The position numbers were made by a program, and so were the translations under genes. Below the pieces are notes generated by a model that saw nothing but the letters and a program-made list of their open reading frames with translations, had not been told where the DNA came from and searched no databases. A DNA stretch of 64,000 bases, from positions 186,001 through 250,000 of the forward strand of contig NZ_MTQM01000009.1 in NCBI RefSeq assembly GCF_001984105.1. Reading direction: 5' to 3'. The DNA comes from Microbacterium sp. CSI-V. GTDB taxonomy: Bacteria > Actinomycetota > Actinomycetes > Actinomycetales > Microbacteriaceae. This document shows positions 48,195 to 57,487 of the stretch, piece by piece (position 1 is the stretch's first letter; each line of letters begins with the position of its first letter).

Positions 48195-50279
48195 GTGGCC
48201 ACCACGACGACGACACTTTCGCCCGTTCACCCCTGGCGCAGCGCCGCCTCGATCCCCGTGCGACCGATCAAACCGACGCCCGCGAAGGGCGTGGTGACGC
48301 CGCGCATCCCGCTGGCGCTCCCCCATCCGCACGTTCCCGGCGGTCGCTTCCGACCTTCGGCCTTCGTGGGCGAGGCGGTGCCGTTCACCGTCACCGCCTT
48401 CCGCGAGGGTCACGATCGCATCGGCGTGCACGTCCGGCTCTTCTCGCCCTCCGGCGACGAGTCGCTGCACCGCCTGTCGCCGCTGAACGACGGGTTCGAT
48501 CGCTGGTCCACCCTGATCGCCCCGCTCGAGCAGGGCGTCTGGCGGTTCCGGTTCGAGGCGTTCGCCGACGAGTTCGCCACGTGGGAGCACGCCGCCGAGG
48601 TGAAGATCGCCGCCGGCGTCGACTCCGCGCTCATGCGGGAGATGGGGGCGCAGCTCTTCGACCGCGCCCGGGGCGAGAAGAAGCGGCCCGGCAGCGACAA
48701 GGACGTGCTCTACGCCGCCGCGCGGACCCTCCGCGACCCCGAGACGCACGACGACGTCGCCCTCCAGGTCGTGCGCGATCCCGCGATCGCCGAGATCTTC
48801 GCGGTGCGCCCGGTCATGGGGCTCGCGTCGGCGGGCAAGGATGCCGAGCTGCTGGTCGAGCGCGAACGCGCCGGCGTCGGCGCATGGTACGAGTTCTTCC
48901 CGCGTTCCGAGGGCGCGACCCGGGCCGAGGACGGCTCCGTGATCAGCGGTACGTTCCGCACGGCCGTGGATCGCCTCCCCGGTGTGGCCGACATGGGCTT
49001 CGACGTGCTCTACCTGCCCCCCATCCACCCGATCGGCGAGCAGAACCGCAAGGGACCCAACAACACGCTCGTGACCTCCCCCGGCGACCCGGGCTCGCCC
49101 TGGGCGATCGGCGGGCCCGCCGGCGGGCACGACACGGTTCACCCGGATCTGGGCACGCTGGAGGACTTCCGCGCCTTCGTCGACGCCGCGCGCAGCAACG
49201 GGATCGAGGTGGCGCTCGACCTCGCGTTGCAGGCATCACCCGACCACCCGTGGGTCACCGAGCACCCCGAGTGGTTCACGACCCTCCCCGACGGCTCGAT
49301 CGCGTACGCCGAGAATCCGCCCAAGAAGTACCAGGACATCTACCCCGTCAACTTCGACAACGACCCCGACGGCATCCGTGCCGAGGTCCTGCGGATCGTG
49401 CGGCACTGGATCGCCCAGGGCGTGCGCATCTTCCGCGTCGACAACCCCCACACGAAGCCCCTGCAGTTCTGGGAATGGTTGATCGCCACGGTCAGCGCCG
49501 AGGAGCCCGACGCGGTGTTCCTCGCCGAGGCCTTCACCCGACCGGCCCCGCTGCAGGGACTCGCGATGGCCGGCTTCCAGCAGAGCTACACGTACTTCAC
49601 CTGGCGCAACACCAAGGAGGAGCTCGAGGAGTTCTTCGACGGACTCGCGCACGAGACGGCCGACTTCCTCCGGCCGAACCTCTTCGTGAACACCCCTGAC
49701 ATCCTCACCGAGTACCTGCAGTTCGGGGGCCGCCCGGCGTACAAGATCCGTGCGGCGCTGGCGGCCACGGCCGCCCCGACCTACGGCGTGTACGCGGGGT
49801 ACGAACTGTACGAGAACGTCGCGCGTCCCGGTTCCGAAGAGAACATCGACAACGAGAAGTACGAGTACAAGTTCCGCGACTGGGCGGGCGCCGAGTCGGC
49901 GGGCGACTCGCTTGCCCCGTATCTGCGTCGGCTCAACGGCATCCGTCGTGATCACCCGGCTCTCGGGCAGCTGCGAAATCTCCACGTCCAGTGGAGCGAC
50001 GACGACGCGATCCTCGTCTACGCGAAGCATCTCGATGCGGCTCTCTCGCCCACCGGAGTGTCCGACACGATCATCGTCGTCGCCAACGTCGACCCCCACT
50101 CCACGCGCGCGACGACGGTGCACCTCGACACGACGTTGTGGGGCGTCGAGCCCGGGACGCCCTACGAGGTCGAAGACCTCGTGACGGGCGCCGTCTGGAC
50201 CTGGACGGACCACAACTTCGTCCGCTTGGACGCATTCGACGAACCCGTGCACATCCTGCACGTGAAGGAGTCCCGATGA
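48195..50279 (+). CDS. glgE: Alpha-1,4-glucan:maltose-1-phosphate maltosyltransferase GlgE
   Basis: 694 residues. Transfers maltose from maltose 1-phosphate to the end of alpha-glucan chains, the actinobacterial GlgE route. GH13_3 features: I-F-R-V-D416-N-P-H-T-K-P (nucleophile), V-F-L-A-E445-A-F-T-R-P (acid/base), long N-terminal helical and beta domains, and Y-G-V-Y-A-G-Y-E-L-Y-E-N. TAGGTT (48183-48188) lies 6 nt before GTG: leaderless. Overlaps glgB by 4 nt, so the two are co-translated, matching their joint action. Confidence 0.96.
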   Translation: MATTTTTLSPVHPWRSAASIPVRPIKPTPAKGVVTPRIPLALPHPHVPGGRFRPSAFVGEAVPFTVTAFREGHDRIGVHVRLFSPSGDESLHRLSPLNDGFDRWSTLIAPLEQGVWRFRFEAFADEFATWEHAAEVKIAAGVDSALMREMGAQLFDRARGEKKRPGSDKDVLYAAARTLRDPETHDDVALQVVRDPAIAEIFAVRPVMGLASAGKDAELLVERERAGVGAWYEFFPRSEGATRAEDGSVISGTFRTAVDRLPGVADMGFDVLYLPPIHPIGEQNRKGPNNTLVTSPGDPGSPWAIGGPAGGHDTVHPDLGTLEDFRAFVDAARSNGIEVALDLALQASPDHPWVTEHPEWFTTLPDGSIAYAENPPKKYQDIYPVNFDNDPDGIRAEVLRIVRHWIAQGVRIFRVDNPHTKPLQFWEWLIATVSAEEPDAVFLAEAFTRPAPLQGLAMAGFQQSYTYFTWRNTKEELEEFFDGLAHETADFLRPNLFVNTPDILTEYLQFGGRPAYKIRAALAATAAPTYGVYAGYELYENVARPGSEENIDNEKYEYKFRDWAGAESAGDSLAPYLRRLNGIRRDHPALGQLRNLHVQWSDDDAILVYAKHLDAALSPTGVSDTIIVVANVDPHSTRATTVHLDTTLWGVEPGTPYEVEDLVTGAVWTWTDHNFVRLDAFDEPVHILHVKESR

Positions 50280-52414
50280 CCGCTCTTCCCTCAGAACTCC
50301 TGGATGCCGTGGCCCACGGCGCCCACCACGACCCGCACAGCATCCTCGGCTCCCACGAGACCGCCGACGGCTGGGTCATCCGCACCCGGCGTCCGCTCGC
50401 CCGCGAGGTGGTGGCCGAGCTCGAGGACGGCTCGACCGTCCAGCTGTCGCACACGCGCTCCGGCATCTGGGAGGGTCTGCACGCCACGGCTCCCGGTGCG
50501 TACCGCGTGCGCGCCTCGTACGACGGGAGCGCCGACCACATCGCGGACGACCCGTACCGTCACGTTCCCGCGGTGGGCGAGCTGGATCTGCACCTCATCT
50601 CGGAGGGCCGCCACGAGGAGCTGTGGCGGGTCCTGGGCGCGCACGTCCGCGAGCTCGACGGTTCCACCGGTACGGCGTTCACGGTGTGGGCGCCGGACGC
50701 CCGCGCGGTACGCGTGATCGGCGACTTCAACGGGTGGGACGGTACCGGGAGCGCGTTGCGCTCGATGGGCGGCAGCGGGGTATGGGAGCTGTTCGTGCCC
50801 GAGGTCGGCATCGGCGCCCGCTACAAGTTCGAGATCCTCACCCGGGCGGGTGCCTGGATCCAGAAGGCCGATCCCATGGCCCGCCTCGCCGAGACCCCGC
50901 CCGCGACGGCATCCGTCGTGACCTCGTCCGATTACCGCTGGAACGACGACGCGTGGCTGGAGGAGCGATCCCGCACCGCCCCCATCGACCGTCCGATGTC
51001 GATCTACGAGCTGCACCTCGGCTCGTGGCGTCCCGGACTGTCGTACCGGGATGCCGCCGACGAGATCATCGACTACGTCGGCGCCCAGGGCTTCACGCAC
51101 GTCGAGTTCCTGCCCCTCTCCGAGCACCCGTTCGGCGGGTCGTGGGGCTACCAGGTCTCGGGCTACTACGCCCCGACGAGCCGCTTCGGCGACCCCGACG
51201 ACCTTCGCTACCTCATCGACCGTCTGCACCAGGCGGGCATCGGCGTGATCATGGACTGGGTTCCCGGACACTTCCCCAAGGACGACTTCGCCCTGGCGAA
51301 GTTCGACGGCGAGGCCCTCTACGAGCACCCCGACCCCCGTCGCGGCGAGCACAAGGACTGGGGCACGCTGATCTTCGACTACGGCCGGAACGAGGTGCGC
51401 AACTTCCTCGTCGCCAACGCGCTGTACTGGTTCGAGGAGTTCCACGTCGACGGGCTCCGCGTGGATGCCGTGGCATCCATGTTGTACCTCGACTACTCCC
51501 GCAACGACGGCGAGTGGGCACCGAACCAGTTCGGCGGCCGCGAGAACCTCGAGGCGATCCGCTTCCTGCAGGAGGTGAACGCGACCGCCTACAAGCGCTA
51601 CCCCGGGATCGCCATGATCGCGGAGGAGTCCACCAGCTTCCCCGGCGTCACGGCGCCCACGGCGCACGCCGGCCTCGGCTTCGGGTTCAAGTGGAACATG
51701 GGCTGGATGAACGACTCGCTCCAGTACATCGCCCGCGACCCGATGTACCGCTCGCACCACGAGGGCGAGCTGTCGTTCTCGTTCGTCTACGCGTTCAGCG
51801 AGAACTTCATCCTGCCGATCAGCCACGACGAGGTCGTCCACGGCAAGGGCAGTCTCTTCGGCCGCATGCCCGGTGACCACTGGCAGAAGCTCGCGAACAT
51901 GCGCGCGTTCCTGGCGTACATGTGGGGTCACCCGGGCAAGCAGCTGCTGTTCATGGGTCAGGAGTTCGGGCAGATGTCCGAGTGGTCCGAGTCCCGCAGT
52001 CTCGACTGGTGGATGCTGGACCAGCCGTCGCACGCCCAGCTCCACTCCTTCGTCGCCGAGCTGAACCGCGTGTACCGCGAGCAGGCGCCACTGTGGTCGC
52101 GCGACCACGACGGTGCCGCCTTCTCGCGCCTCGGGGCGCCCGCATGGAATCCGAACGTGCTCGCGTTCGCGCGGCGCGACCACCATGGCAACACCGTGGC
52201 CGTCGTCTGCAACTTCTCGGGCGTCCCCCTCGGCGACTTCCCGCTCGACCTCCCCGAGGCCGGCACCTGGACCGAGGTGCTCAACAGCGACGCGGAGGCG
52301 TTCGGAGGCTCGGGCCAGGGGAACCTCGGCGCGATCACGACCGACGGTCGCGGCAGCGCCGTGCTGACGCTCCCCCCGCTCGGCGTCCTCTGGCTTCACC
52401 ACCGCGCGGGCTGA
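50276..52414 (+). CDS. glgB: 1,4-alpha-glucan branching enzyme GlgB
   Basis: 712 residues. Makes alpha-1,6 branches on chains built by GlgE. N1 and CBM48 domains (residues 1-220), then a GH13 barrel: G-V-I-M-D-W-V-P-G-H-F, G-L-R-V-D397-A-V-A-S-M-L (nucleophile), I-A-M-I-A-E450-E-S-T (acid/base), and L-P-I-S-H-D-E-V-V-H-G-K. AAGGAG five bases before ATG and a 4-nt overlap with glgE. A perfect terminator follows. Confidence 0.96.
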   Translation: MTALPSELLDAVAHGAHHDPHSILGSHETADGWVIRTRRPLAREVVAELEDGSTVQLSHTRSGIWEGLHATAPGAYRVRASYDGSADHIADDPYRHVPAVGELDLHLISEGRHEELWRVLGAHVRELDGSTGTAFTVWAPDARAVRVIGDFNGWDGTGSALRSMGGSGVWELFVPEVGIGARYKFEILTRAGAWIQKADPMARLAETPPATASVVTSSDYRWNDDAWLEERSRTAPIDRPMSIYELHLGSWRPGLSYRDAADEIIDYVGAQGFTHVEFLPLSEHPFGGSWGYQVSGYYAPTSRFGDPDDLRYLIDRLHQAGIGVIMDWVPGHFPKDDFALAKFDGEALYEHPDPRRGEHKDWGTLIFDYGRNEVRNFLVANALYWFEEFHVDGLRVDAVASMLYLDYSRNDGEWAPNQFGGRENLEAIRFLQEVNATAYKRYPGIAMIAEESTSFPGVTAPTAHAGLGFGFKWNMGWMNDSLQYIARDPMYRSHHEGELSFSFVYAFSENFILPISHDEVVHGKGSLFGRMPGDHWQKLANMRAFLAYMWGHPGKQLLFMGQEFGQMSEWSESRSLDWWMLDQPSHAQLHSFVAELNRVYREQAPLWSRDHDGAAFSRLGAPAWNPNVLAFARRDHHGNTVAVVCNFSGVPLGDFPLDLPEAGTWTEVLNSDAEAFGGSGQGNLGAITTDGRGSAVLTLPPLGVLWLHHRAG

Positions 52415-52424
52415 GTCCCGACGA

Positions 52425-52460
52425 CGAGAAAGGCCCCGTCCGCGGACGGGGCCTTTCTCG
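52425..52460. terminator. Terminator between glgB and the thioredoxin-TPR gene
   Basis: Perfect 18-bp stem CGAGAAAGGCCCCGTCCG and its complement with no spare loop bases, between convergent genes; serves both strands. Confidence 0.9.
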
Positions 52461-52468
52461 TGTCGTCG

Positions 52469-53419
52469 TCAGAACAGCAGGGATGCCAGTCGCGACCGCG
52501 CCCGGATCACGCGGGGGTCCTCGTCGCCGATCAGCCCGAAGAGCTCCAGGAGACGCTCCCGCACCGGGGCGCGCTCGTCGGAGGGCAGCGCACCGAAGAG
52601 ATCGAGCAGACGCGCGAACGCGTCCTCGACGTGGCCACCGGCGATGTCGAGGTCGGCGACCGTGAACTGCGCCTCGATGTCAGTCGGAGCGGCCGCCGCC
52701 GCGGCGCGGGCCGCCTGCAGGTCAGCGCCCTGCACGCGATCGAGCAAGCGCACCTGACCGAGCCCGGCCCGTGCGTCGGCGTCGCGCGGGTTCTCCGCGA
52801 GAGCCTGTTCGTACGCGGCGATGGCGCGGGGGTAGTCGCCCTCTTCGATCGCGGCGAACGCCTCCGCATGCAACGGGGGCAACGGCTGCTCCACCGGCTC
52901 CTCGGACCCGGCCTCGGCGCCGTCGACGGGAACGGTGCCGGTCACGCCGTGCTGCGCGGCGAGCTGGAGGAGCTGCGCGAACACTTCCCGGACCTGCTGC
53001 TCGGGCACGGCTCCGGTGAACAGGGGCACGGGCTGACCCGCGACGAGGGCCACGACCATCGGGATCGACTGCGCGCGGAATCCCTGCGCGAGCTGCGGAT
53101 TCGCGTCGACATCGACCTTCGCGAGCACGACCTTGCCGGCGAGCTCGGCCACGACCTTTTCGAGGATCGGGCTGAGCTGCTTGCACGGGCCGCACCACTC
53201 GGCCCAGAGGTCGACGACCACCGGCACGCTGCGCGACAGTTCGAGGACCTGACCGAACGACGCGTCGGTGACGTCGAACACGAGCGACGGCGCCGGCGCC
53301 CCGCCGGCCGCGGTCGGGGCGGACCCGTCGGCGGGCGCCGCGGGGGGCTGAGGACGGTTGCGCAGCGACGACAGATCGACGGCGCCGCGGAGGACGGAAC
53401 CGGGGGTGGGAGTGCTCAC
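52469..53419 (-). CDS. Thioredoxin-TPR co-chaperone (CnoX/YbbN-like)
   Basis: 316 residues. N-terminal disordered stretch (1-45), thioredoxin domain with W-A-E-W-C76-G-P-C79-K (active pair kept, unlike E. coli CnoX), I-P-M-V-V-A-L-V-A-G-Q-P-V, then TPR-like repeats (about 170-310): A-I-E-E-G-D-Y-P-R-A-I-A-A-Y-E-Q-A-L and A-R-A-G-L-G-Q-V-R. Such proteins are chaperedoxins guarding clients from over-oxidation. GTG start overlaps the upstream membrane-protein stop by 4 nt. Confidence 0.9.
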   Translation of the reverse strand: MSTPTPGSVLRGAVDLSSLRNRPQPPAAPADGSAPTAAGGAPAPSLVFDVTDASFGQVLELSRSVPVVVDLWAEWCGPCKQLSPILEKVVAELAGKVVLAKVDVDANPQLAQGFRAQSIPMVVALVAGQPVPLFTGAVPEQQVREVFAQLLQLAAQHGVTGTVPVDGAEAGSEEPVEQPLPPLHAEAFAAIEEGDYPRAIAAYEQALAENPRDADARAGLGQVRLLDRVQGADLQAARAAAAAAPTDIEAQFTVADLDIAGGHVEDAFARLLDLFGALPSDERAPVRERLLELFGLIGDEDPRVIRARSRLASLLF

Positions 53420-55221
53420 GGTGACACCTTCGCTTCGAGGAGGCTGGAACGGTAGCCCAGGAGTCGGATCTGGTCGCTGGACCCCTGGCTGGGCACGTAG
53501 AAGAAGATCTGATCGGTGTACGTCGTGGTGAAGCCGGTCGCCGACTGGTCGACGCCGGTGAGGGCCTTCACCGCGGGGTTGTTGTCGAGCTTGATCACGG
53601 CATCCGCGTTGGTCGGCTTCGCCGTGTCGCTCTCGTAGACGTTGACCGCGACGATCGCGCCCGTGTCGAGTGTGGCGAGGGCGATGGGCGCCGCCGGGCC
53701 CGCGGACGCGGAGAAGCTGATCTCCGCCGTGCCCTGACCGGTCTGGTTGAGCTCGTCCGTGCGGTTCTTCTTGTTCTCCTCGATCGCGGGGAGCAGAAGG
53801 TCGTTGGCGGTGTCGAACGCGGCCCACGACGCGCTGTTCTGCCCGTTGTTGATGAGATCGGCGTACGCGGCCGCGACCTGGTCGGGCTGCATGACCAGGA
53901 ACGAGGAGTCCGGCGGCACCTGCGTCGCGCCCACGTACGGAGCGGCGAGCTCCGGGAGGTTCGTGGATGCCTCGAGGTTGCCGATGTAGGACACGCGGTA
54001 CTCCGACCACGGGTCGTCCTGCGTCATCATCATGATCGACGTCGACGGCGAGGTGGCATCCGCCGACTCGACCACCGTCATCACCGTGCGCGGCCACGTG
54101 CCCGTCGTCTGCGGGAGGGTGATCTGCACCGGCTCGGCGGGGATCGCCGGGAGAGCGGGGCGATCGGGCAGCGCCGCGCGCAGCGTGTAGTTGGTCTTGC
54201 GCTCGGCCAGTGCCGGGCCCGTCAGCCGGGTCTCGGCGGCGGTCGCGTCGAGGGCGGCGTCCGCCTGAGCCACGGTCGTGGCGATCCGCGAGACGATCTT
54301 CGCGGCCTGGTTCTCGGTGACGGCCGGGGGGAACTGCCCCTCGGGGACGATGACCGTGGGCGTCGGACTGGGGCTCTCGCTCGCCGCGAGCTGCGGCCAC
54401 GCGTCGGCGGAGCAGCCCGCGAACAGCGCCGCGGAGAGCCCGAGCGCGGGAACGGCGATCAGCGCACGGCGCCCCGGGCCGAGGGCGCCGCGGGTGCGGC
54501 GCGACGGCGACGAGCTGATGACGCCCTTGTCGGCCGCATCGGCATCGGCGATCGAGATGGGCTCGGTGACCGGCAGCGGCAGACCCTTGCGCCGAGGCCG
54601 TCGGGAGCGGCGCACGTGGCGGATCCCCAGGAGATACAGCACGATGCCCGCCAGCAGGGCGATCGCTCCCCCGGCGATCAGCGGTCCCGCCCAAGGAGTG
54701 GAGTTGTCGATCGGCCAGGTCACGGAGACATCGGTCGGCGCCGGAGCCGTGCCGTCGCTCGCGACGAGCACGCTCATGTCGGACGGGAGCTGCAGCGTCG
54801 TGCTCAGCGACCCGGTCTGCTGGTACTCGTCGAGCCAGAGGTCGGATCCCGCGGGCGTGCGAGCGGTGGTCGTCGCATCCGATGCCGGCGGAGTCACCGA
54901 AGCCGGGACGAGTGCGGTCTGGACCGCGTTCTCCTGCCCGAGGGTGACCGCGGTGTACGGGACGTCGGCGAGCCAGGCCTGCATGTCGGACGTGCGGCCG
55001 TACGAGACGAAGACCTCCCCCTCGCCCGCGACCCGGAGCGACTGCGCCCCCGGGAGGCTGCCGAGAACGGCACCGTCGATCAAGGTGTAGGCCGTCGAGC
55101 CGTCGGTCTGGATCGACTCCGTCGCCTCCGAAGGACCTTGGAAGACGGTGCGCTGGGCGATGCCCGCGCCGATCATGACGGCGGCGATGACGAACGCCAC
55201 CACGGCCCAGACGAATCTCAC
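53416..55221 (-). CDS. Large membrane protein with internal lipobox-like segment, unknown function
   Basis: 601 residues. Helix 1 (about 3-22), extracytoplasmic domain (25-178), helix 2 (180-200), basic cytoplasmic loop (R-H-V-R-R-S-R-R-P-R-R-K), then a second signal-like stretch R-R-A-L-I-A-V-P-A-L-G-L-S-A-A-L-F-A-G-C270 and a large C-terminal extracytoplasmic domain. It looks like two genes fused: a two-helix membrane protein and a lipoprotein. Relatives occur in Microbacteriaceae without assigned role. GTG 55221 (V-R-F-V-W-A-V) is taken; ATG 55233 or GTG 55239 are possible. Coupled to the CnoX-like gene. Confidence 0.75.
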   Translation of the reverse strand: MRFVWAVVAFVIAAVMIGAGIAQRTVFQGPSEATESIQTDGSTAYTLIDGAVLGSLPGAQSLRVAGEGEVFVSYGRTSDMQAWLADVPYTAVTLGQENAVQTALVPASVTPPASDATTTARTPAGSDLWLDEYQQTGSLSTTLQLPSDMSVLVASDGTAPAPTDVSVTWPIDNSTPWAGPLIAGGAIALLAGIVLYLLGIRHVRRSRRPRRKGLPLPVTEPISIADADAADKGVISSSPSRRTRGALGPGRRALIAVPALGLSAALFAGCSADAWPQLAASESPSPTPTVIVPEGQFPPAVTENQAAKIVSRIATTVAQADAALDATAAETRLTGPALAERKTNYTLRAALPDRPALPAIPAEPVQITLPQTTGTWPRTVMTVVESADATSPSTSIMMMTQDDPWSEYRVSYIGNLEASTNLPELAAPYVGATQVPPDSSFLVMQPDQVAAAYADLINNGQNSASWAAFDTANDLLLPAIEENKKNRTDELNQTGQGTAEISFSASAGPAAPIALATLDTGAIVAVNVYESDTAKPTNADAVIKLDNNPAVKALTGVDQSATGFTTTYTDQIFFYVPSQGSSDQIRLLGYRSSLLEAKVSP

Positions 55222-55393
55222 GCTACACACCATCCCCACCGGCGACTCGGGCGGCCACCGAAGAATCGACGTTTCAGACTAGCCGAGGCCGGCTGAAAGT
55301 TCGCGGCGAGGCCTGACGGTGCCGGGAGGACGCCCCGCTCAGTATCCTTTCGAGACGGGCACGCTCGCCCGCCGGAGGCAGGAGTCGCTGCGG

Positions 55394-56467
55394 ATGAAGA
55401 TCCACAATCCTTTCCGAGTCGCGATCCTCGCGACCCTCGGTGTCGGAGTCGGGCTCCTGGTGATCGTGAGCATCCAGAACCTCTCCACGATCCTCCTGTA
55501 CGTGGGGACCGCGCTCTTCCTCTCGTTGGGACTCGACCCGGTGGTGTCGTTCCTCGAGCGGCGCGGACTGCCCCGCTGGGCGGCGGTGCTGCTCACGATC
55601 CTCGGGGTCCTCGGCGTCTTCGCCGGCATCATCTTCATGGTCGTCCCGATCATCGTGAGCCAGATCACGCAGCTGATCACGCAGATCGAGGGTCTGCTGC
55701 AGCCCGGCAAGTGGAACGAGATCGTCACCGGAGTCCAGGAATGGGTGACGGCCAACTTCCCGTGGCTCCGCATCGACGAGGTGTGGGCCGGGGTGCAGCA
55801 CTGGTTCTCGACGCTCGACGTCGGGTCCATCTCCACGATGATCGGCAACAGCCTCCTGACGATCGGCGGCGCCGTCGCCGCCGGACTGGGCGGGGCCTTC
55901 ATCGTCCTCATCCTGACGATCTACTTCACCGCCTCCACGCCGTCGCTGAAGTCGGCCGTGTACCAGCTGGTCCCGGCATCCAAGCGCGCGCGCTTCATCG
56001 AACTCTCCGAGAAGATCACCGACTCGGTCGGCTACTACGTGATGGGCCAGGTCAGCCTGGGTGTGATCAACGGAATCCTGAGCGCGATCTTCCTGAGCAT
56101 CATCCAAGCGCCCTTCCCCGCGGTGCTCGCGGTGATCGCTTTCTTCTTCTCGTTGATCCCCCTCGTCGGGACGCTCACGGGCTCGACGATCATCGTCCTG
56201 ACGTGCCTGATCCCGGGTCTCGGGTCTCCGACGACGGCCATCGTGGCCGCGATCTACTACCTCGTCTACATGCAGATCGAGGCGTACGTGATCTCTCCGC
56301 GCATCATGAACCGGGCGGTATCGGTGCCCGGCTCGGTCGTCGTCATCTCCGCGCTGGCGGGAGGCGCGCTGCTGAACCTGCTGGGTGCGCTGATCGCGAT
56401 CCCTGTGGCGGCGAGCATCCTCATCATCTACCGCGAGGTCATCATCCCTCGGCAGAACGAGCGCTGA
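55394..56467 (+). CDS. AI-2E family transporter
   Basis: 357 residues, about seven hydrophobic helices: two near the N-terminus, then a central soluble part (about 105-165), and the signature pair A-F-F-F-S-L-I-P-L-V-G and the C-terminal L-L-N-L-L-G-A-L-I-A-I-P-V-A-A-S. The family (PurR-regulated permease-like) includes TqsA and proposed Na+/H+ or lithium exporters; the AI-2 name is historical and substrate cannot be told. AGGAG lies nine bases before ATG; TATCCT (55343-55348) is a candidate -10. Confidence 0.88.
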   Translation: MKIHNPFRVAILATLGVGVGLLVIVSIQNLSTILLYVGTALFLSLGLDPVVSFLERRGLPRWAAVLLTILGVLGVFAGIIFMVVPIIVSQITQLITQIEGLLQPGKWNEIVTGVQEWVTANFPWLRIDEVWAGVQHWFSTLDVGSISTMIGNSLLTIGGAVAAGLGGAFIVLILTIYFTASTPSLKSAVYQLVPASKRARFIELSEKITDSVGYYVMGQVSLGVINGILSAIFLSIIQAPFPAVLAVIAFFFSLIPLVGTLTGSTIIVLTCLIPGLGSPTTAIVAAIYYLVYMQIEAYVISPRIMNRAVSVPGSVVVISALAGGALLNLLGALIAIPVAASILIIYREVIIPRQNER

Positions 56468-56470
56468 GAC

Positions 56471-57193
56471 TCAGTCGCCGACGGGACCGTCCCACTCCAC
56501 CGGGAGCGGGAGCGCATCGGGATTCACCGCGGCGACGATCTCCGTCAGGACGCGGCGCGTCTGCGTCTCTCCGACCCAGAGGTGCTTGCCGCCGTCGACG
56601 GCGATGAGGTCGGCGTGCGGAACCGCGGCGAACCGCTCGCGCGCCTCGGCGGGCCGGAGGTAGTCGTCGAACTCGGGCACGAGGACCACCATGCGGCGCT
56701 CGTCGCCCGCCCATGCGGCCACCTCGTCGGCCGTCGCCCGGTGCAGGGGCGGGGAGAGCAGGATGACGCCCTCGATGTCGTGATCGCGACCGTACTTCAG
56801 CGCGAGCTCCGTGCCGAACGACCATCCCAGAAGCCACGGCCGCGGCAGCCCGCGCTCGCGGACGAAGTCCATCGCCGCCGCGACGTCGAAGACCTCGGAC
56901 GCGCCGCCGTCGAACGTGCCCTCGCTCGTGCCCCGCGGCGAGGTCGTGCCGCGGGTGTTGAAACGGAGCACGGCGAGGTCGGCGAGGGCCGGGAGGCGGC
57001 CCGCCGCCTTGCGCAGGATGTGCGAGTCCATGAACCCGCCGGCCGTCGGCAGCGGATGCAGCGTCACGAGGGTGGCGACGGGCTCACGGGCTTCGGGACG
57101 AGCCAGCTCGCCGACCAGCGTCAGGTCATCGACGGTGGTGAGCTCGATGTTTTCCCGGCGGGCGGGAAGCAGCACGGGTCCGCGTATCTCCAT
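56471..57193 (-). CDS. Alpha/beta hydrolase
   Basis: 240 residues. G-W-S-F-G-T-E is the nucleophile elbow (Ser) of an alpha/beta hydrolase; oxyanion Leu-His-Pro-Leu-P-T sits near 48, R-F-N-T-R-G-x-x-x-S-x-G-x-S-E-G-x-F-D is typical of the dienelactone/KANL3-like subgroup, and G-G-K-H-L-W-V-G gives the catalytic His. Substrate unknown. ATG overlaps the stop of the preceding zinc-ribbon gene (TGATG), so the two are coupled. Confidence 0.85.
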   Translation of the reverse strand: MEIRGPVLLPARRENIELTTVDDLTLVGELARPEAREPVATLVTLHPLPTAGGFMDSHILRKAAGRLPALADLAVLRFNTRGTTSPRGTSEGTFDGGASEVFDVAAAMDFVRERGLPRPWLLGWSFGTELALKYGRDHDIEGVILLSPPLHRATADEVAAWAGDERRMVVLVPEFDDYLRPAEARERFAAVPHADLIAVDGGKHLWVGETQTRRVLTEIVAAVNPDALPLPVEWDGPVGD

Positions 57194-57480
57194 CAGGCGA
57201 TCCTCCAACAGGGCGTGTGCCAATGGCGTCGAGCGGCGAGATCCGCCGAGTCGCCCAGGACTCCATCCGCGCGCCACACGACGACGTGAGCCACACCGAC
57301 CTCGACGGTCCGCCCGCATCCCGGGCAGATGTACGGCTTCTGCGCCTGCGCCGCCGACAGCGGCTGGACCGTCCATTCGACGCCGCGCTTGACCTCGGTG
57401 CGCTTCCAGCCGGCGATCAACCGGTCGAGTGACGCGTCGGATCGGTCGCTCGACGGCCGACGCTTGCGAGAGCGGGGCAC
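57193..57480 (-). CDS. Small zinc-ribbon-like protein (often mis-named ATP/GTP-binding)
   Basis: 95 residues. Basic N-terminus R-S-R-K-R-R-P, W-T-V-Q-P-L, then Y-I-C-P-G-C-G-R-T-V and R-H-W-H-T-P-C-W. Two Cys plus His/His/Cys make a treble-clef or HNH-like metal site. No P-loop is present, so the database habit of calling relatives ATP/GTP-binding is unsupported. GTG 57480 chosen because the protein resembles relatives from there; the frame is open to 57768. Coupled to the hydrolase. Confidence 0.78.
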   Translation of the reverse strand: MPRSRKRRPSSDRSDASLDRLIAGWKRTEVKRGVEWTVQPLSAAQAQKPYICPGCGRTVEVGVAHVVVWRADGVLGDSADLAARRHWHTPCWRIA

Positions 57481-57487
57481 GCTCCCG

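Noticed and set aside
46011-49142. 1043-residue minus-strand open frame opposite glgX and glgE
   Set aside because: Antisense shadow of two certain genes; long because stop codons are rare at high GC.
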